Shown: positions 20,044-29,600 of the stretch, piece by piece
How the letters are laid out: each line of letters opens with the position of its first letter
Position numbering within the stretch: position 1 is the stretch's first letter
Origin: a virus
DNA: 40,666 nt
Virus record (IMG/VR): IMGVR_UViG_3300012944_000016
Span: 1-40,666 of that record
Direction: 5' to 3' (one strand)
Notes under the pieces: model-generated
Seen by the model: the letters and a program-made list of their open reading frames with translations, nothing else
Databases searched by the model: none
What the model was told of the DNA's origin: nothing
Program-made: the position numbers and the translations under genes

Positions 20044-21991
20044 TCAATTACAAGATACATTTAATTTCTTTCCTTCTTTAAATAAATGGCCAGAAGGTTA
20101 TAATAACTTCATTCCTAATTTATATGATTACGTAAACTTTGATACTAAAGTATTTGGAATGGATATTGAAACCGAGGGCTTGAATCCATTTGATAAGAGT
20201 AGATTTATTAAATCAATTGCAGTTAGTCCATCGGATGGAATTGCTTATAGTACTCCAGTTAATAGTGATGCTGATATTGACTCAATAAAAAACTTTATCA
20301 GACTTTGCGAAGATTCTACAGTTATACTAGTTGGACATAATATTAAATTTGATATAAACTGGATTACAATTAAACTCGGTATTGAAGTTAAATGTATGCT
20401 ATTCGATACTATGTTTGCTCAATATCTATTAGATGAGAATATAGAATCTAATAGTCTAGATGAATTAGTTAAGAAGTATCTTCCTGAATGGGAGCATAAA
20501 GATTATAAAGATTCGATTGATAGAACTAAGTTAGATCAAATGAGTAGCGATGATCTTCTTATCTATAATTGTAAGGATGCTGATGCAAGTAGGAGACTTT
20601 ATGATGTTCTAGTTCCTAAATTAAAACAACAAGGACTAGATAAGTTAATGATTACATCTTCGATGATCCTTCCCATTCTTAGTAAGATGGAAACTAATGG
20701 AGTCTATTTGGATAAAGAGTATGCATATAAAACACAAACTAAATTATTTAAAGAATTGGTTAGTCTTCGTTATCGTATGTCTGAAATTGCTAAAGGTACA
20801 GTTAATCCTGATTCACCAAAAGAAATTGGGAATACATTATTCAAGAAATTGGGATTTATCCCTACAAATTTTACACCTAGTGGCCAAGCTTCAACATCCT
20901 CAGAAACATTGGGCTATCTTATGGATCAAGCGGATACAGAAGATAAGAATCTCTTTCTTAATTCCTTAATGGAATATAAAAAGAAAGTTAAATTACTTAC
21001 AACTTATTATCAACCAATAGAAAGATGGACTAAATATGATGGAAGAGTACACGCTAACTATTCATTAGGTAAAAGAAATAATGAGGAAGGATCAGGTGGA
21101 ACTGTGACTGGTCGATTGAGTTGTAGCAATCCAAATCTTCAACAACTCCCTCGTGATAAAGAAGTTAAAGGAATGTACGCTCCAAGTCCAGAATATATTC
21201 TATTAGATGGGGATATGAGTCAATTGGAGCTACGAGTAGCTGCATTCCTTAGTCAAGAGCCAGTAATGATTGATGCCTTTAATAAAGGATTGGACATTCA
21301 TACGGCAGTAATGTCTGATCTACAAGGAATACCCTATGAGAATATTCAACAAATACTTGCTAATCCAAAGTGTGAAGAATATGAAAAGACAAAGAATGAT
21401 AGGGTTGCAATTAAAAGAATTAACTTTGGTATTCTTTATGGTGTACAAGCACAGCGTCTACAAAGATTATTACGTATTGAACTTGGTATTTCTGTGGACT
21501 TGGAATATTGTGAGGGTATTATCAAAAAGTGGTTGGCTAGATATGCAAGGATTTCAAGTTGGATTAAGAATCAAAAACTACATGCCATCAATTTTGGCTG
21601 GGTGGAAATGCCAGTTGGTCAAAGAAGAAGATTAGAAGATGCATCATTTGAAACAGGAGAAGGAAGAAGAGCATTACGACAGGCTACTAACTTTCCTGTT
21701 CAATCACTAGCTAGTTGGATTTGTTTGATAGGTCTTAAACTTCTTGATGATTACTTTACAGAAATTAAGTTTTTTGTTGATGCTCACATAATAATGCAAG
21801 TTCACGATTCAGTTACGTGTGAAATTAAGTTTGATTTATTTAAAGACAACCTAATTTATTTAGAAAACATCAAAATAGATGTAAAACGAATTATGGAAGT
21901 TGAGACGGTGAAGTATATTAAAGAAGTATTTGATATTGATTTCAATGTGCCTCTCGTATTTGAGCTTGAATACAAACATAGATGGGATTAG
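20027..21991 (+). CDS. DNA polymerase, family A, with 3'-5' exonuclease
   Basis: 654 residues. Exonuclease motifs: MDIETEG (D46, E48), GHNIKFD (D109) and YNCKDAD (Y180, D184). Polymerase motifs: TGRLSCSNPNLQQLP (361-375), motif A DGDMSQLELR (394-403), motif B RVAIKRINFGILYG (459-472) and motif C QVHDS near residue 601. All catalytic residues look intact. No 5' nuclease domain, as in T7-type phage enzymes. It replicates the genome with the primase-helicase and the gp32-like protein encoded on either side. Confidence 0.95.
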   Translation: MKKTNDQLQDTFNFFPSLNKWPEGYNNFIPNLYDYVNFDTKVFGMDIETEGLNPFDKSRFIKSIAVSPSDGIAYSTPVNSDADIDSIKNFIRLCEDSTVILVGHNIKFDINWITIKLGIEVKCMLFDTMFAQYLLDENIESNSLDELVKKYLPEWEHKDYKDSIDRTKLDQMSSDDLLIYNCKDADASRRLYDVLVPKLKQQGLDKLMITSSMILPILSKMETNGVYLDKEYAYKTQTKLFKELVSLRYRMSEIAKGTVNPDSPKEIGNTLFKKLGFIPTNFTPSGQASTSSETLGYLMDQADTEDKNLFLNSLMEYKKKVKLLTTYYQPIERWTKYDGRVHANYSLGKRNNEEGSGGTVTGRLSCSNPNLQQLPRDKEVKGMYAPSPEYILLDGDMSQLELRVAAFLSQEPVMIDAFNKGLDIHTAVMSDLQGIPYENIQQILANPKCEEYEKTKNDRVAIKRINFGILYGVQAQRLQRLLRIELGISVDLEYCEGIIKKWLARYARISSWIKNQKLHAINFGWVEMPVGQRRRLEDASFETGEGRRALRQATNFPVQSLASWICLIGLKLLDDYFTEIKFFVDAHIIMQVHDSVTCEIKFDLFKDNLIYLENIKIDVKRIMEVETVKYIKEVFDIDFNVPLVFELEYKHRWD

Positions 21992-22069
21992 TTGGAGCGT
22001 AGAATTAACTATAAACAAGAGATAAGAAAAGACGGTTCTAATCTTGAAATACAGAAAGGAGAAAGAGCA

Positions 22070-22312
22070 TTGAATAAAAATAAATTTATTCAGGTAGGAA
22101 ATGGTACATACAACGTGAAATATATTCATTCTATTACAATGAATAAAGACGGTAATCAAGGATGGATGATTTTGGTTAATAAGAGTAAAGAAAATGGATA
22201 CCAAAATATTAGATTAAGCCCTGAAGAGTACTTACGTATTGAGGAAATTTTACTTACGCTTGATTATCAATACACTCTATTAAAAGAACGAGTACACACA
22301 AAAGAATCTTAA
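22070..22312 (+). CDS. Hypothetical protein (80 aa), TTG start
   Basis: Start set at TTG 22070 because AGAAAGGAGA lies 7-8 bases upstream. A longer frame could begin at TTG 21992 right after the polymerase stop but has no ribosome site. The 80 residues have a beta-rich core (IQVGNGTYNVKYIHSITMNK) and a helical end. No function recognised. Confidence 0.6.
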   Translation: MNKNKFIQVGNGTYNVKYIHSITMNKDGNQGWMILVNKSKENGYQNIRLSPEEYLRIEEILLTLDYQYTLLKERVHTKES

Positions 22313-22355
22313 TACCCTCGGTATTCGATTTAGACTATAAGGGGAGATGGTCATA

Positions 22356-22622
22356 ATGAATAGAAGAGAGTTTCTTAAATCAATTAGTTGTGCGGTAGTG
22401 GCTACAGTAGTTACAAGTTCTATTAGTTTGCCTACTGTACTTTCTATTACAAACACTAATCAGAAATTGGCTGATATTATAACAATCCCTATTGATAGAT
22501 TCAATACGTTGAGTATAACTAAGTTTCAATATCTTAGTAGGTGGAAAGCTTTTAATAAGAAAGGCTATGAATTGACTAACGGAAATACCTTGATTTATAG
22601 GAGATTTACAGGTTATGAATAA
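22356..22622 (+). CDS. Exported protein with Tat-like signal (88 aa)
   Basis: ATG 22356 with GGGGAG 9 bases upstream. The first residues MNRREFLK match the twin-arginine consensus (RRxFLK), followed by a hydrophobic stretch (ISCAVVATVVTSSISLP). The rest is short, with beta-like strands. A Tat-type signal is uncommon in small early phage proteins. It would send a folded protein to the periplasm, perhaps to alter the envelope. Function unknown. Confidence 0.65.
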   Translation: MNRREFLKSISCAVVATVVTSSISLPTVLSITNTNQKLADIITIPIDRFNTLSITKFQYLSRWKAFNKKGYELTNGNTLIYRRFTGYE

Positions 22623-22881
22623 AGCAAATTATACAAATGAGGCAAATTATAGAGTTCGTGCCTATGTATCTCGCAGTCCGCACGTATACGCAGCTATAGA
22701 AATAGGAGTTAATGAGAGTGACAATAGTCTTACTAGGAGAGCACATTGTTACTTTAACACACTAAATGATTTCTTTGATTGGATTGATAAGTTAATTAAA
22801 ATTAGAGAGGAGCTTAAACTTAAACTCTCTAATCGTCCTGAAGCTTTCACTAATGAAGTTTGGAGTAATAATGGTGGATAA
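22615..22881 (+). CDS. Hypothetical protein (88 aa)
   Basis: ATG 22615 overlaps the previous gene by 8 bases. 88 residues: an N-terminal beta-like half (YRVRAYVSRSPHVYAAIEIG, about 12-31) and a Lys-rich helix (WIDKLIKIREELKLKL, about 57-72). No family recognised. The next gene begins inside its last codons. Confidence 0.65.
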   Translation: MNKANYTNEANYRVRAYVSRSPHVYAAIEIGVNESDNSLTRRAHCYFNTLNDFFDWIDKLIKIREELKLKLSNRPEAFTNEVWSNNGG

Positions 22882-23077
22882 TAATAAACATAATACAATA
22901 ACATTATCAAGAAATCTTATTGATGGCTATCAAATTAAAATCAATAAAGATTTGATTGGAGTAGGAAAGGATTATATTATAATTGAATTAACTGAAGACA
23001 ACTTAATGCAATTAGGTAAACTTGCAATGGATATTACAAGTTCATGTACAGTTAAAGAACTTACTTTAAAACTATAA
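22871..23077 (+). CDS. Hypothetical protein (68 aa)
   Basis: Start chosen at ATG 22871, with TTGGAG 7 bases before it; an ATG at 22853 is also in frame. 68 residues with a strand-strand-helix-strand look (YIIIELTEDNLMQLGKLAMD, about 41-60). No function recognised. Confidence 0.65.
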   Translation: MVDNNKHNTITLSRNLIDGYQIKINKDLIGVGKDYIIIELTEDNLMQLGKLAMDITSSCTVKELTLKL

Positions 23078-23088
23078 AGGAGAATAAA

Positions 23089-23361
23089 ATGCCAAAGGAA
23101 GCGAGAGACAGACAAACAATGTTAAATGATGACGGAAAATATGTTACTATTGACTTACCTGAAATGTGTTTACTAGTTCATATGTATTATACTGATGCTG
23201 GCCCATCGCTAGGCTCAGATAAATATAAACATCATCTAGAAACATTGAAGATTGCTTTAGATAATTGGAAAGAAGAAAGATTAGATAGTAAATTATTCGA
23301 TGATGCAGTAAAGAATTTAGTTATTGCAACTATAAATGAATCAAAAGGAATTAAAGAATGA
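23089..23361 (+). CDS. Hypothetical protein (90 aa)
   Basis: ATG 23089 after AAAGGAGAATAAA, a textbook site. 90 residues, largely helical in the C-terminal half (LETLKIALDNWKEERLDSKL, about 48-67). No family recognised. It overlaps the next small gene in ATGA. Confidence 0.7.
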   Translation: MPKEARDRQTMLNDDGKYVTIDLPEMCLLVHMYYTDAGPSLGSDKYKHHLETLKIALDNWKEERLDSKLFDDAVKNLVIATINESKGIKE

Positions 23362-23516
23362 ATTTAGAACAATTACTTAAAAAAATAACTAAAATTGATT
23401 ATAAAGATTACAAAGTATGTTTTGTAGAATGGAATGAATTCTATGAAAAATATAATATAATCGAAATTAAAAATATTAAAATTGATAAAGAAACAAAACA
23501 AATTATCCTAACATAA
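23358..23516 (+). CDS. Hypothetical protein (52 aa)
   Basis: ATG 23358 overlaps the previous stop (ATGA). 52 residues, Lys/Ile-rich, one helix and a short beta part (CFVEWNEFYEKYNIIEIKNI). Coupled translation and the lack of a gap support it. Function unknown. The ssDNA-binding protein gene follows. Confidence 0.6.
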   Translation: MNLEQLLKKITKIDYKDYKVCFVEWNEFYEKYNIIEIKNIKIDKETKQIILT

Positions 23517-23538
23517 TTTTAAAAGGAGAATAAAAATA

Positions 23539-24600
23539 ATGACTAATGAACAAATATATGATGTAAATTGGGATGCTATCAATGCTGAAGTAGATAAGAG
23601 CTTGCCTACAGGTAAGTATGGAAGAAATGAGAAAACTATATTTCTTAAACTACCTATTGGAATACACAGGTTGCGAATTGTACCTAGCGGTAATGCAACT
23701 GAACAGCTCCCTTACCTTAAAATTGCTGAACATACTTGTACAATTCCTGATCCAGCTAGACCGGGAGAAAGAGGAAAGTTTACAAGTGTCCTGTGTTGGA
23801 GACATTTATATGAGAACTTAATTAGTAAGAAAAGCGATGAGGAGAAAAAGAAGAATAGCTTGATTGCAGGTTATCTAGGAGCTAATAATCTTTTAGATCA
23901 AGATAATTATAGAAAGTATAAGGAATTTGGGTGTGCTTGGTGCAAGGCACACTCTTTCCTTAATATGCACGGAGTAGAACAAGAGGTTAGAAGTAATTTC
24001 TGGCCCAGAGACGCAATATTCTGGAATGTTATTTATAGACAAGGAACAACTGGAGGAGATAATAAAGTTTATATTTGGAGACAGAGTAAAACACAGTTTA
24101 ATGTAATTATAAATACTCTTAAAATTATTAAGGATGCGGGAGTTTCTAGTTATCTTGATGTAAATACTGGTAGAGATATGATGATTCAGGCTACAGGTAT
24201 GGGATTAGCTAGACGGTACCCTATTCTCCAATTTATGGGTGAGGCCTCCCCACTCAATATTGGGGAAGAAACTCCACACAGTCTTGAGGCTAATGTTCTT
24301 GGAAAGGGATATAGAACATATCAAGATTCAGTTAATATTCTTAAACAGGCATACGGTAAAGTGCTTGCTGCCTACGGACACATTATTCAGGGAGATCAAA
24401 TTATAAATGAACAGTATACACATAATAATTCTTTAGTTGCTCCCGTCGTAAATGCTGCTGTACAAGAAGCAGTGCCTCCTTATATTCCTGTTCTTCAAGC
24501 TCCAACAGGTAGTAGTATTAGTCCTTATAAAGAAGGAGATGAAATTGTTGTAGTTAATGGTAAACTAGTTAATAAGAGAACTGGACAGGAGATGTTTTAA
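23539..24600 (+). CDS. Single-stranded DNA-binding protein (T4 gp32-like)
   Basis: 353 residues with AAAGGAGAATAAAAATA upstream. The core shows a zinc-binding set C86, H89, C132 and C135 (LCWRHLY and CAWCKAH), and the FWPRDAIFWNVIYR...KVYIWRQSKTQFNVI region (154-192) typical of gp32-type OB folds. The C-terminal 70 residues are linker-like and could recruit the replisome. It coats single-stranded DNA during replication and recombination. Encoded next to the polymerase cluster. Confidence 0.85.
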   Translation: MTNEQIYDVNWDAINAEVDKSLPTGKYGRNEKTIFLKLPIGIHRLRIVPSGNATEQLPYLKIAEHTCTIPDPARPGERGKFTSVLCWRHLYENLISKKSDEEKKKNSLIAGYLGANNLLDQDNYRKYKEFGCAWCKAHSFLNMHGVEQEVRSNFWPRDAIFWNVIYRQGTTGGDNKVYIWRQSKTQFNVIINTLKIIKDAGVSSYLDVNTGRDMMIQATGMGLARRYPILQFMGEASPLNIGEETPHSLEANVLGKGYRTYQDSVNILKQAYGKVLAAYGHIIQGDQIINEQYTHNNSLVAPVVNAAVQEAVPPYIPVLQAPTGSSISPYKEGDEIVVVNGKLVNKRTGQEMF

Positions 24601-24759
24601 ATGAAGCTTAAAGATATTAAAGTTGGAATTAGTTTTGATGATAATGAAAAAGTTATTCTTAACTTAGAAATTAAATTTGATACTGAACAGGATATGCACA
24701 TGTTCTTAAATGATATTAAAGAACTCTATAGAAAGAAAGTAGATTCTATTCTGAAATAA
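24601..24759 (+). CDS. Hypothetical protein (52 aa)
   Basis: ATG 24601 immediately follows the stop of the ssDNA-binding protein gene, so translation is probably coupled. 52 residues, strand-rich first half (KVGISFDDNEKVILNLEIKF) and a helical end. No family recognised. Confidence 0.6.
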   Translation: MKLKDIKVGISFDDNEKVILNLEIKFDTEQDMHMFLNDIKELYRKKVDSILK

Positions 24760-24772
24760 ATAAGGAGATAGT

Positions 24773-25306
24773 ATGCCAATAAATAAAGATGGGTACCTGT
24801 ATACAGGTACAGGAGGAGTAGTCGATGCCAATGCTAAACAGGGAACCGTTCCTAGTATTAGGTCGTGGCTAATCGAAGGAAAAGATTATTTTGTTTTCAC
24901 TGATGGAACTTATTATACAACTGAAGCCTTAATGAAAGTACATAGCTGTAGTGATTCTAATATCACACAAAAAGTCAAGAAGCATAACATTGATAAGAAG
25001 AAGATATTTGATAAATGGGTGTACAAGAATGATATTAGATTTGAGAAGAATAAGCCGGGAGGTAATGGGAGTGGTAAACCCTTTGAGAAAGGTGATTCCC
25101 GTATTGCTAAAATAAGATCTCATAATGAGTTATGTATTTTAAGCAATCAAATAGATTCAAAGGTAGACAGTATTAGCAATATTTGCGCTAATATAGATCA
25201 TAAAATATTTACATTAAGTCAAAATATCAATGACATTTTAAATTACCTAACTAAAGATAATTCTCTAAAATCAGTAACTAACATGGAGATTAAATTAGAT
25301 GAGTGA
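24773..25306 (+). CDS. Hypothetical protein with coiled-coil tail (177 aa)
   Basis: ATG 24773 after AAGGAGATAGT. The first 90 residues look compact, with VPSIRSWLIEGKDYFVFTDG (about 27-46); the last 60 form a likely coiled coil (LSNQIDSKVDSISNICANID). A Gly-rich linker (KPGGNGSGKPFEKGD) separates them. An 18-bp perfect palindrome (24793-24810) lies near its start codon. No function recognised. Confidence 0.65.
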   Translation: MPINKDGYLYTGTGGVVDANAKQGTVPSIRSWLIEGKDYFVFTDGTYYTTEALMKVHSCSDSNITQKVKKHNIDKKKIFDKWVYKNDIRFEKNKPGGNGSGKPFEKGDSRIAKIRSHNELCILSNQIDSKVDSISNICANIDHKIFTLSQNINDILNYLTKDNSLKSVTNMEIKLDE

Positions 25307-25472
25307 AAAAGAATTTCTAGAACGGTTTCTTGGATATAGTATTGATTGTGGGTATGGAAGTGCGTACGATCTAACTGAAATTATTGGTGACTTTCTCGAA
25401 GAATTTCATAATGAAGAGTATATTCCAGTTTCTTGGAGAAAGATAGGAGAGATTTTGGAAGGAGAAATATAG
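25299..25472 (+). CDS. Hypothetical acidic protein (57 aa)
   Basis: ATG 25299 overlaps the previous stop by 8 bases. 57 residues, acidic, with YGSAYDLTEIIGDFLEEFHN (about 19-38). Last gene of the rightward block, 47 bases before the convergent terminator. Function unknown. Confidence 0.6.
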   Translation: MSEKEFLERFLGYSIDCGYGSAYDLTEIIGDFLEEFHNEEYIPVSWRKIGEILEGEI

Positions 25473-25518
25473 AGGAAATATACATTTCTTCTTGGTAAGA
25501 ACTATAAATAAATAAAGT

Positions 25519-25552
25519 AGAGAGAGGAAGATTTATGATCTTCCTCTCTTTT
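25519..25552. terminator. Bidirectional terminator between the converging operons
   Basis: Stem AGAGAGGAAGAT (25521-25532) with ATCTTCCTCTCT (25538-25549), extendable outward, then TTTT on the plus strand. The leftward block's last gene ends within the loop, so the same stem can stop both operons. Confidence 0.8.
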
Positions 25553-25787
25553 CATCTCTCCGATCTAACTTATCTTCCATCCTATCAAATGTCCTATCAA
25601 TCTTATCAAATGTTTTCTCCATTCTGGTATTAGTTTCCTTAATTTGATCCACCGCATTCTCTACTCTATTCTCAATCTTAGATACCTGCCTAGATACTTT
25701 CCAAGCTAGCATAAAGATTAAGCCTGCATAGCCTAGAGCCTGAATCAGTCCTGCAATAATTTGATTAGTGTTTAATTTAAATTCCAT
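25533..25787 (-). CDS. Membrane-anchored coiled-coil protein (holin/XhlA-like)
   Basis: 84 residues from ATG 25787, with AAGGAG 13 bases upstream; an in-frame TTG at 25826 lies in the preceding gene. A membrane helix (IIAGLIQALGYAGLIFMLAW, about 9-28) is followed by a charged coiled coil with repeated RMExxxDxxDR units. This plan resembles XhlA-type haemolysin/holin accessory proteins. As last gene of the late operon after another membrane peptide, a lysis role is likely but not proven. Confidence 0.6.
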   Translation of the reverse strand: MEFKLNTNQIIAGLIQALGYAGLIFMLAWKVSRQVSKIENRVENAVDQIKETNTRMEKTFDKIDRTFDRMEDKLDRRDEKRGRS

Positions 25788-25797
25788 TAAGCTACAC

Positions 25798-25896
25798 TTA
25801 CTCCTTATAAGCCAGAAATAAACCAATTAGGATCAATAGGAAACAAAACAAAACTCCAAGTATAACACCTAGAGTTACTTTATTTTCTTCTTTCAT
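25798..25896 (-). CDS. 32-aa single-helix membrane peptide (holin-like?)
   Basis: ATG 25896 with CGAGG 6 bases upstream. MKEENK is followed by one long membrane helix (VTLGVILGVLFCFLLILIGL) and AYKE. Its end holds the AAGGAG for the next gene. The pair of small membrane proteins at the end of the late operon suggests a lysis cassette, though no endolysin was recognised. Confidence 0.6.
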   Translation of the reverse strand: MKEENKVTLGVILGVLFCFLLILIGLFLAYKE

Positions 25897-25914
25897 AATA
25901 AACCTCGTAATATT

Positions 25915-25934
25915 ATTTCGTTTCAGGACGAAAT
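25915..25934 (-). repeat. Hairpin repeat family B, copy 4
   Basis: ATTTCGTTTCAGGACGAAAT: the T-A pair of copy 1 is changed to C-G on both sides, which supports pairing. Minus-strand loop is CCTGAA. Upstream of the 32-aa gene. Confidence 0.8.
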
Positions 25935-25958
25935 CTACAGATAACTTGGGGGAGATTT

Positions 25959-25988
25959 ATTATTTATATTGGAAGTGAAACGGACATT
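25959..25988 (-). repeat. Family C element, single unit
   Basis: One copy of the 27-bp element (plus strand ATTATTTATATTGGAAGTGAAACGGACATT pattern, split here as unit plus ATT). It lies between the DUF4082-like gene and the membrane peptides. Confidence 0.75.
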
Positions 25989-26000
25989 AGGTAAGATACA

Positions 26001-26020
26001 ATTTCTTGAGTTAGAGAAAT
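26001..26020. repeat. Hairpin repeat family A, copy 5
   Basis: ATTTCTTGAGTTAGAGAAAT, T-A variant with one loop change (C to G). Follows the stop of the DUF4082-like gene. Confidence 0.8.
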
Positions 26021-26024
26021 ATAT

Positions 26025-26630
26025 TTAAGTTGCTTGGAAAAGAACATCCACATTATAATTTGTAAAGTTAAATGAATCTGTAGGAAAGGTTAATGTTGCT
26101 CCTACGTGAAATAATCCATTATCACTTCCGCCAGATGATTGCAGTCCAGTTATATGTCCATTCACAAAAGCAGCAGATTGAAAGAATGTTGGATCATTTG
26201 AATAGTGTCCTTGTGTACAAAGATACGCAATTATATAAGTTGTACTTGCACTAATAGCAACAGGAGTATCAAATAATTGTTCTTGCCATCCTGATGTACC
26301 CTCTCCACTAAAATTCTTACTAGCCAATAAAGTTCCTAAGGTATCGTACAATGCTCCTATATGTGTTCCACCATTTGTTGCATCTCCTTTATAAAACCTA
26401 ACTCCTATTATATTTCCACCTACACTAACTTGAAACTTCATTCCTAATGTATAATTATCTGTATCAGAGTTGATAGGAGTTCCTGGTATCCTAGTACCAA
26501 ATAAGTTTTCAATAGGATTAGAAGGAGAAATAATAGTTACAGTTGCTCCGCCACCATAATATCCGTACTCATCTTTCTTCTTCTTGTCAATATACGGTAT
26601 TGGATAAACTGGAATAATATTATTCTTCAT
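26025..26630 (-). CDS. DUF4082-like beta-sandwich protein, probable tail or adhesin
   Basis: 201 residues. The C-terminal 145 (from about 48) fit the DUF4082 pattern: GMKFQVSVGGNIIGVRFYKG, then LASKNFSGEGTSGWQEQLFD, TTYIIAYLCTQGHYSND and a final FNFTNYNVDVLF strand. DUF4082 modules occur in secreted and carbohydrate-associated proteins. At the end of the tail/ejection cluster it may be a receptor-binding or fibre protein. The Pro/Tyr-rich N-terminus (PVYPIPYIDKKKKDEYGYYG) could be the attachment part. Confidence 0.75.
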   Translation of the reverse strand: MKNNIIPVYPIPYIDKKKKDEYGYYGGGATVTIISPSNPIENLFGTRIPGTPINSDTDNYTLGMKFQVSVGGNIIGVRFYKGDATNGGTHIGALYDTLGTLLASKNFSGEGTSGWQEQLFDTPVAISASTTYIIAYLCTQGHYSNDPTFFQSAAFVNGHITGLQSSGGSDNGLFHVGATLTFPTDSFNFTNYNVDVLFQAT

Positions 26631-26653
26631 AACTCAAATTAGTTTAGATAAGA

Positions 26654-29600
26654 TTATCTAAAGTTTGGTTGTTGCTGATTTATTGGAATATCATTAGGAA
26701 GTGTAGTACCAACAGGAACTTCCCCTACATTTCCTACTCCAAGCCCACGTACTCCTGTTCCTTGACGTGCCTTAGTCCTTTCATCTATTGATTGAAATAA
26801 GAGTTGAAGTTTCTTTTGATTATCTTCAAACTCAAAGGAACTGTCAGTTCCAATTGCATCTCCCCTAATCTTAGCTTTAACGAAGCCAGATTCAATATCA
26901 TTTAAATCCTTACTCAATCTGTAATTCTCATTATCCTCATTATATTTAAAATCATATTGCTGTGATTTAATAGGATCAAAGATATTCATTGCAACATACA
27001 TCCCACTCTTTAAAAAACCACCTTTAACTTTATCAAGTTCACTTAGTGGTTTCATAAAATTACGCAGTTGAGGAATAAACTGCATCATATAATATGAGAA
27101 GAATGGATTTATATATGTAGATACTTTACCAGTAATCTCGTGTTTCCTAACTTCCCAAGACATTAGTTGTTTTATTGAATCTGGAATAATCTTACCTAAA
27201 GATATATCTAAATTACCTGATATTTTAGATGCATCCTCTATAGTTCTTCCAGTAAATAAATCTTTCTTTTCTGCAAAAGTTATAGGTAGTTTTAGAAAAG
27301 GACTTAGAGCAGCCATAAAAGTTCTTTCTGCTGTTCTAGAAATATCTATATTCCCTTGCTTATCATACTGAAGCATATTCAATACATCATATGGAGTAAA
27401 GTTATTTAAGATATTAAGTGTTGCAGTTCCATTCTTATCAAATCCAGATAAGAGTCGAGGTTGATCTAATAGATAGTTCTCTCCATTCTGATTAAATATA
27501 TCTACTTCAGCAGGCGTTAACTCCTCTCCACTAATTAAAAGCTTCTCTGTTGTAGCCATTAACTTGTTTAGTGTGGCTACATTTCCTGGCTGTTGTATTG
27601 TTTGCTTTAAGACAAAAGGTATTGCAAATCTTTGGAATGAATAGAATGGAATAATACGTTTAATAATATTCTTCTCAATAGCGGATAGTCCACGTTGATA
27701 GTCAAATAGAGCTTTATTAACTAACTTAGTAGATTCTTTAGCGGAATAACCCATACCAATACCATTCAAGAATAGACTCATTCTTGAATAATCTTCAATT
27801 AAAGAAGCATGATTCCACACTTTAGTTAAAACTCCAACTACATTAGCATGTGAGGTAGAACCTCTTTCTAAAGATTCAGTGACCTTCTTACTAAAGGTTT
27901 CTCCTGTTGTATCAAATCCCCTGATAATTCCATTCTCTAAAGCTAATTGCTGTAGCTCTGCTCCACTAAACTTCTGTCCAAGTGCGGTAGTCTTAATAAA
28001 TTGATTTAGAAAATCTTCTGATACTGCATCATCCAAATGTCTTTGTAAGACTACTCGTCCAGCAATAACTGAATCTAAACCTTGATTACCTGTAAAGTTT
28101 TTAGTTAGCCAATTACTTAGAAATTCAGGTAGTTGTTCTAATGGCTTTCCACCACGAAACATTGTTATAGCAGAATCTATTGCAACTCTTGGATCAAGAG
28201 CTTTAAAAGCCCTAGCTCCAACTATCAGGGCAGATTGAAATGTATTTGATACTAACTGTTTAGGTGCAAATATTGGATTTGCTGTGGTAGATACTCTTTT
28301 CCAAAGACCTTGTAATCTATCAAATACTCTTAATACTTGTCTTTGTGTCTCATTCATTCCAGAAGGTATAATTGATTGACCAATCATCTTCATATCATCT
28401 ACAATATATTTTGGTAGTCCTGTCTCTGTAAATGTTGTTGGAAGAATACCTGTATGTGCAATAGTTCCACTAGTCTTATATGTACCATAAAGTTCGGTAA
28501 CTGAATCTTTAAATGTTTTAATTGCTAAAGCTCTTTGTGATGAAAGAATACGATGTGCATATAAAACTGCTGCATCTAGTTCAGGAGCTAGTCCGGCCTC
28601 CTCTGCTTCTTGAACAGTTAGAAATTTTCTTTGCTTAGCTGAAGAAAGATAAGGTTCGGGTATTTTATTACCAATCTTACCTCTAGTAATTATAGACATA
28701 TCTAAAGAATCTTTAATTGCTTGATACCCTCTAGCAGAATAGTTCAATAAATTATATCTAAGTAAGCCTGCTCTCATCTCTAATAAGCCAGCTTCTTTAT
28801 AATCTTGTTGAATGGAAGATAGTATAGCAAATTCTTGTGGAGTAGCTTTAAACTTTTCAACTGATTCTTGAAATATTTGTGCTGCCTCCCCATCAGTCAA
28901 GTTTCTAAATCCTGGTTCACTAGAAGCTGATCTAATTTGTTCTAGTTTACGAGTCTCACTATCTGCATTATGTAAAATATTTACAATCTTTTCTCTTCCT
29001 TCTACAGAGACATCTGTAAATAATTTTCTAGCTTGAATTGTCATATTGTGAGATAGATAACCTAGTTGATTCTCTAACTCATTTCTAAAGTTAATATATT
29101 CTTCTGGAAGTGCAAAGTCCCTAGAGAAGACTTGTCCAATAACATTGGCTGTTCTTGGTACAATCTTATCTGATGTTCTTATATATTCTCCTAATCCTTT
29201 AATCTTTTTAGCAAGGTACTCTGTACCAAATAATCTAAGTATTGGAGTTTGATTAGTAAAAGGAAGACCTACTTTAAGATATAAACCTTTTGGTTCTAGA
29301 ATTTGTTTAGCTATATTAGAATTAGTATTAACAAGTTTAGCAATTCGATCAGTCATTGTTTCATAAACTTCATTCTCAAATGCCACATCTCTAGGTCTTG
29401 TCTTTGATGTTCTAGTTAGATCATTCCTTATTTCTTGACTTGCCTGTTCTAATGCAAACTGTGGAGTTATTTTATTTTCTTTATCTACAAAACCATTAAG
29501 AAAGTTAATTACTTCATCTTGCTTTTCTCTAACTGCATCAAAGTAACCACGATTAGTTAAAATTGCTGTATCTTTCTCTAACTTTCCTATTGATCCTGTC

